NCBI GenBank assembly: GCA_037783415.1
Contig: JAZGTN010000026.1
Coordinates: forward strand, 1,199,001-1,263,000
From: Leptasterias polaris
Lineage: Eukaryota; Echinodermata; Asteroidea; Forcipulatida; Asteriidae
Direction: 5' to 3'
Length of the DNA stretch: 64,000 nucleotides
Shown: positions 59,958-64,000 of the stretch, one piece after another
Layout: each line of letters opens with the position of its first letter
Position numbering within the stretch: position 1 is the first letter of the stretch
The notes under the pieces: model-generated
The model's database searches: none
Told to the model about the DNA's origin: nothing
What the model saw: only the letters and a program-made list of their open reading frames with translations
Made by a program: the position numbers and the translations under genes

Positions 59958-62569
59958 TTATTCACAAAATGCATGGAATACCCAGTCTCCCCTCTCCATG
60001 TCGCCGTATGTAGCTATACCAACATGTACCTCTTGATCATGCACACCGGCATTCCAAACCATCCAACCCGCATTCACATCTCCCTTACCGACCGTGATGA
60101 CACCCTCTTCGAGATCGACCCAGAAGGAGCGAAACTCCGCACTGCTTACCAAACCACTCTCTATTATTTCCTCGGGTTTGAGATCTTTATCGCAGTTTGG
60201 ATCGACTGAATAGCAGGTTCGGATGAATGCCCCTTGGTTATTACCGTACCCAATGCCTATTGTGGTAAAAAATACAGGTGGACAAGCTTTTAAACTATGA
60301 AAAGTCAATAAACATTATATGCATTTATGTTATCGTTTACAAAATATTTAAGGGTTAAAAATTAGTGTGGTTGAAATTTCAGCCAATAAAGGCATTTAAG
60401 ACAGGCAACAAAGCAACTGTTTGTAGAGATTATAGTAACAGTGGTATCGATAAAAAACGATTACGAATTTGTTGTTGCAGTTGAGACCCACCTGTAGTAC
60501 TGTACGAGACCAAGACCAACTGATTGGGTCTGCCTGAGACCTAACGCTGCTCTGCGGGAATACGCAACTGTTATATTTTTACTCAGATGGCAGGGGTTCC
60601 CTGCTATGCCAGCAAAACCTAAAAAGGGGAGGGGGCAACATTATGTTGGACTGATTCATTTCTTCTCCACCCATTGGACTTACCTATCACTGCAAAGACA
60701 GATTCACTGGTCCGCTCTCCTGCAAGTAATATCATAGCTTTGCTCGGAGCTTTCACATCGAAGCTCAATTGAAAAGGCGGGACCAAGGGTTTCAGGATGA
60801 ATGTGAAACCACGGTCGGATTTCGGTGTAGCTTCAGTGACGAAAGAGCAATCTAAACGGAATTATAACAACAAGAAAAACATCATCAGAATGATTTTTTA
60901 AAATTACAATTAAAAATGAAGTGCAAAATTATATTTGCGCAAAGGACAATCGTATTTTTGGGTTGAACAAAGAAAACAAGACTAGAACGGGATTTGAACC
61001 AACGACCTCCGGATTAACGTGCCGGCGCTCTACCAACTGAGCTATCTAGCCCTATGTTGGCGGTCTCCCTATTTTTTGACAATATCTGTTTTCGGGGAGC
61101 CAGTCAGAAGCCAGTCAACCGTTAACTGCCATATAGCCAGGGATCACACCCAAGTATACGATACAACCTGGGAAGCGGCAGCCAGGGGATCACCATAAGG
61201 GGATGCGACTTTTTACATCAGATATCAAATATAAACCACAAGGGAAACTGACTGGGTAAATTTTAAATGATTGTTGGGTTGAACAAAGATAAAATGTGAC
61301 TAGAGCGGGATTTGAACCAACGACCTCCTGATTAACGTGCCGGCGCTTATAAGGTGATCCCCTGATGGCTGCCGCCAGTTATCCCTGGCTACACGGCAGT
61401 TAACGGTTGAATGGCTTCTGACTGCTGGCAACCCCGAACAAAGATAGGCCTATTGACAAAATAGGGAGACCGCCAATAAAGGGATATATAGCTCAGTTGG
61501 TTGAGCGCCGGCAAGTTAATCCGAAGGTCGTTGGTACAAATTCTGCTCTAGTCAATTTTTCTTTGTTCAACATAAAAATCATTTAAAATTTAGCCAGTCA
61601 TTTTCCCTTGTGGTTTATTATTTAGTATAGACTTGTCAGTGGCGTAGCAACACACTCTATAAACTTCCGGGTAAGCTGACCTGGAAACTATTTTTTAAGA
61701 AGAGATGCGTCACCTTTACCCGTATTCATGTTTAAAAAAAGTAGAATTGAATGATTCACACAATTATACCTCGAAATTGTGTGGTTCCCTTTTACTCCGC
61801 GAACTAACACGGTCCGTAATTTTGTCAAAAATTTTTGGTGAATCATTATGTTCTACTTTTAAAACATCTTTCCATTCATATTTATTTCATAACAAACGCT
61901 TTTATAGCCCCAAGTGCCCAATCCAAGGGCAACGTGTCCCTTTAAAGTAATTACGGCCCATTATTAAGGGAGCCAGCACCCCGATTGACGCCATCTTAAC
62001 ATATCTAAATGGTTATGGAACTGGTTATGGAAATAAAATTTGCTAAAATAATGTGGAACAACCTCTTTATCACCTTCAAACTTTGAGTAGGTTACAAATC
62101 CTTTTGACTCTTATGGCGAATCAACCCCAACAGCAACAATTTCCAAGTTTGGATAAAAAACCAATCACGTTGATCTGATTATGAAAGCATTGTTTTAGAG
62201 ACTGTTTTTTTTTTAAATCGTTAATTACGACAGACCTACTGGTGCAGGTGCGAATTATTCCAGTCTCATCTTTAATGCAGCCTTGATAAAAGTGGCAACG
62301 TGGACACACTCATGTTAACTTTGTTATCGTAATTTTGCTAGGGTGTTCCTGTACTTACCCTTAATAATGGGTAGTTCTCGTTGAATGGTCTCCTTCTTAC
62401 GACATGCACGTCTGAATGAGGAGAATGCTCTACTCATCAGCTCGTTCAGATTGTCCCTGTCAGTGGCCGTAACCAGTGCCCCACAAGACTCTCCTTTTGT
62501 GAGCCCCAAAGAGATAATAGCGAGACAACTGACCGCCAAAACGGGAACACATCCATCAGGGATCCACAT
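59958..62569 (-). CDS. Secreted protein with farnesoic acid O-methyltransferase-like domain
   Basis: Coding exons 62359-62569, 60684-60851 and 59958-60256 join in phases 1 and 1 to give 225 aa. The start MWIPDGC is chosen because it begins a clear signal peptide (CVPVLAVSCLAIISLGL); a longer in-frame opening upstream has no ATG. A short basic helix-like region follows (FSSFRRACRKKETIQREL). Then comes one copy of the domain named Methyltransf_FA: FTFILKPLVPPFQLSFDVKA, AMILLAGERT, FWVDLEEGVITVGKGD and a final HVGIATYGDMERGDWVFHAF. In arthropods the domain was first linked to farnesoic acid methylation, but it is widespread in animal secreted proteins and a catalytic role is doubtful. Likely extracellular; ligand unknown. 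Intron 1 holds several family N repeats. Confidence 0.82.
60955..61250 (-). mobile_element. Family N tRNA-like SINE
   Basis: gggatttgaaccaacgacct (B-box complement), ctaccaactgagctatctag, ggggagccagtcagaagcca, catatagccagggatcacac and gatacaacctgggaagcggc. One of the cleanest copies. Confidence 0.7.
61270..61620. mobile_element. Inverted pair of family N repeats
   Basis: A minus fragment at 61270-61345 (gggatttgaaccaacgacct) is followed by the flank in plus orientation (ttatccctggctacacggca, gaatggcttctgactgctgg). A plus head at 61480-61570 follows (tatagctcagttggttgagc). The two heads can pair in the pre-mRNA of the secreted-protein gene. Confidence 0.65.
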
Positions 62570-63184
62570 TGTTGATGAGTATAGGTTTGAGGCCGGCTTA
62601 ACAGCTTCTTTCAAATCGTTTCAAGAAACATTTACCAAAAAATGACATTGCTGTATAATAAGTGTTTTTAGATTGACTCATTAATTGGTCGTGTTGCGTA
62701 TAGTTGGTTAACACTTTGCCACACTCTGTTAACACTCTGCTATACAGACCATGGGTTTGTACGGATCAGAAAGAGGCAGTTGAAAACTTGTACAGTTGTT
62801 AAATACAAAAAAACCATCAGCGGTGACACCGAGGAGAATCAGAATGAGAAAGGGTTTGCGCAGCTGAAATATCAGCCAATCAAAGACAACCACAGACACA
62901 TTACGTCACGCAAGAAACTTTGAACTCTGATTATAACAACGGTTGGTATAGACAGCGATGGCTGTATTGGCTTGCAATACTATTTAGTATTAGGTCAATA
63001 ATTGATTAATACTATGATCACTTCCATAAAGATCAAGAAATAAAGACTTGCTTATTAATATCTTTCAACCATTGACAAGATAGCTGGCATTTTTGTTTTT
63101 GGGGAGTGGCGTAGTTAAAAATAAGAATATTTGGTAGATGGAATGCCTGGTGTAGCGGGGGGGGGGGGGGGGGGGGGGAACTTA

Positions 63185-63432
63185 TTAAAGGTAGGGTCAT
63201 AGATTTTAAATTTTTTTTCAACGTAATGCTGATTTATTTGCAAAAATATTACGAAAGATAGGCCTACAATAAAAGTCACCCGTGAAAGTACGGTATATTT
63301 GCACTGAACGTCGAATCCATTCGGGTACCAACCGCAACTCTGGCCAAAGCATCCGCGAACGGACACCAACCCTCAGAAATCTTGGGGGGAGCGGGAGGGG
63401 GGGGGGAACGATTCATGCATGAATCGTTTCTC
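63185..63432 (-). repeat. Dispersed repeat family A, minus copy
   Basis: The 3' end includes cgggtaccaaccgcaactct, ggccaaagcatccgcgaacg and gaatcgtttctcagatt. It is the complement of 3605-3890 and is interrupted by a G-rich run at 63387-63407. Confidence 0.55.
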
Positions 63433-63796
63433 AGATTAAAATGTTTTTATTGAGTTCTAATCAACAGGGGCATTTCAGACAAAATAATTTTGCAGGATGC
63501 TTACTTCCATTACCATCTTTATAGACGATGTGACCTCTGACGTCATTTGAAAATCATAACATGATGCGCGCGCATGTCGCCGGGCAAAACCTTTGTGTAC
63601 TTGACAGCCAGCTAGAAAGTACACGCAATATTACCATGACTACGCGTCTTTTTGCCCGGCGGAACATGACTTGGACAACAGCCTTGTCAACAGAGGGCGG
63701 TTTGAATGTAAACAGAGGTCACATCGTCTATAACAAGTAAGCTTTCGGACACAATATTTTGGGGGCATTGCCAAAGGATGACCCTCCTAGTACTTC

Positions 63797-64000
63797 CTTT
63801 AAAGGTGCTGTATACGTTTGGTAATTGGAGCCTACTGATTGTGTTAATACTATGAAAATGTAGGTATAATACAATAACACTAACCTGTGAAAATTTCACT
63901 TCAAAAGGTGGTCGCGTTTTTGGTATATCACCGAAAAACCGGAGCGAATATTTCCACGCAGGAAGAATATTCCCCATAGGAATACACGCTTCTCCGATTC
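63797..64000 (-). repeat. Dispersed repeat family B, minus part, cut by the window edge
   Basis: aaggtgctgtatacgtttgg, aacctgtgaaaatttcactt, caaaaggtggtcgcgttttt and ccgaaaaaccggagcgaata; the complement of the 36960-37150 part. Confidence 0.6.

Larger units (their letters stand above)
62570..64000. other. Right-edge intergenic DNA with repeats
   Basis: No gene supported. It contains a run of about 22 G at 63157-63178, inverted copies of repeat families A (63185-63432) and B (63797-64000), and AT-rich DNA. Part of 62570-62900 should be the promoter of the secreted-protein gene. Confidence 0.55.

Noticed and set aside
62570..62614. Earlier start for the secreted protein
   Set aside because: The longer opening begins at TTG, not ATG; ATG 62569 gives a clean signal peptide.

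Overview
The window is animal nuclear DNA: spliced genes with GT-AG introns, AT-rich introns and spacers, LINE and LTR retrotransposons, several tRNA-headed SINE families and many short inverted-repeat elements. Protein similarity and repeat style suggest a marine invertebrate deuterostome, most likely an echinoderm. That is inference; no single feature proves it.

Layout from left to right. (1) 249-342 on the minus strand is a possible first coding exon of a gene that continues off the left edge. (2) 1569-7806 on the plus strand is DPH7, a WD40 diphthamide-pathway enzyme, in nine coding exons. (3) 7807-13958 is a repeat block with a LINE carrying an intact 952-codon endonuclease/reverse transcriptase ORF and a poly(A) tail. 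(4) 13959-47009 on the minus strand is a complete FLII (Flightless-1) gene: 30 constitutive coding exons (1256 aa) and one duplicated in-frame exon at 22382-22492. A deleted Ty3/gypsy-type LTR element (31171-34531) sits in antisense only 14 nt past an FLII splice donor. (5) 47010-48039 is a shared promoter region for FLII and, divergently, a MIEF1/MIEF2-like gene (48040-49389) for a mitochondrial outer-membrane fission adaptor. (6) 51518-54816 on the minus strand is a four-exon gene for a 506-aa protein I do not recognise. It is head-to-head with a two-exon armadillo-like helical protein gene (55398-56719, possibly ARMH2-like). (7) 59958-62569 on the minus strand is a three-exon gene for a secreted protein with a farnesoic-acid O-methyltransferase-like domain.

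The genes are unrelated single-copy metazoan genes (translation-factor modification, actin remodelling, mitochondrial fission, two poorly known proteins, one secreted protein). They are linked only by position and by two divergent promoters. No operon, CRISPR array or convincing functional tRNA or rRNA gene was seen.

The most notable points are: the FLII tandem exon duplication, with three TGCATG-type sites in its downstream intron; the young gypsy element with an inverted gag/LTR-end segment next to its primer-binding site; a 33-bp perfect hairpin in FLII intron 1; a MIEF homologue in an apparently invertebrate genome; and several foldback elements inside introns and a 3' UTR. All exon boundaries were read by eye from splice signals, reading phase and remembered family sequences; none has transcript support here.
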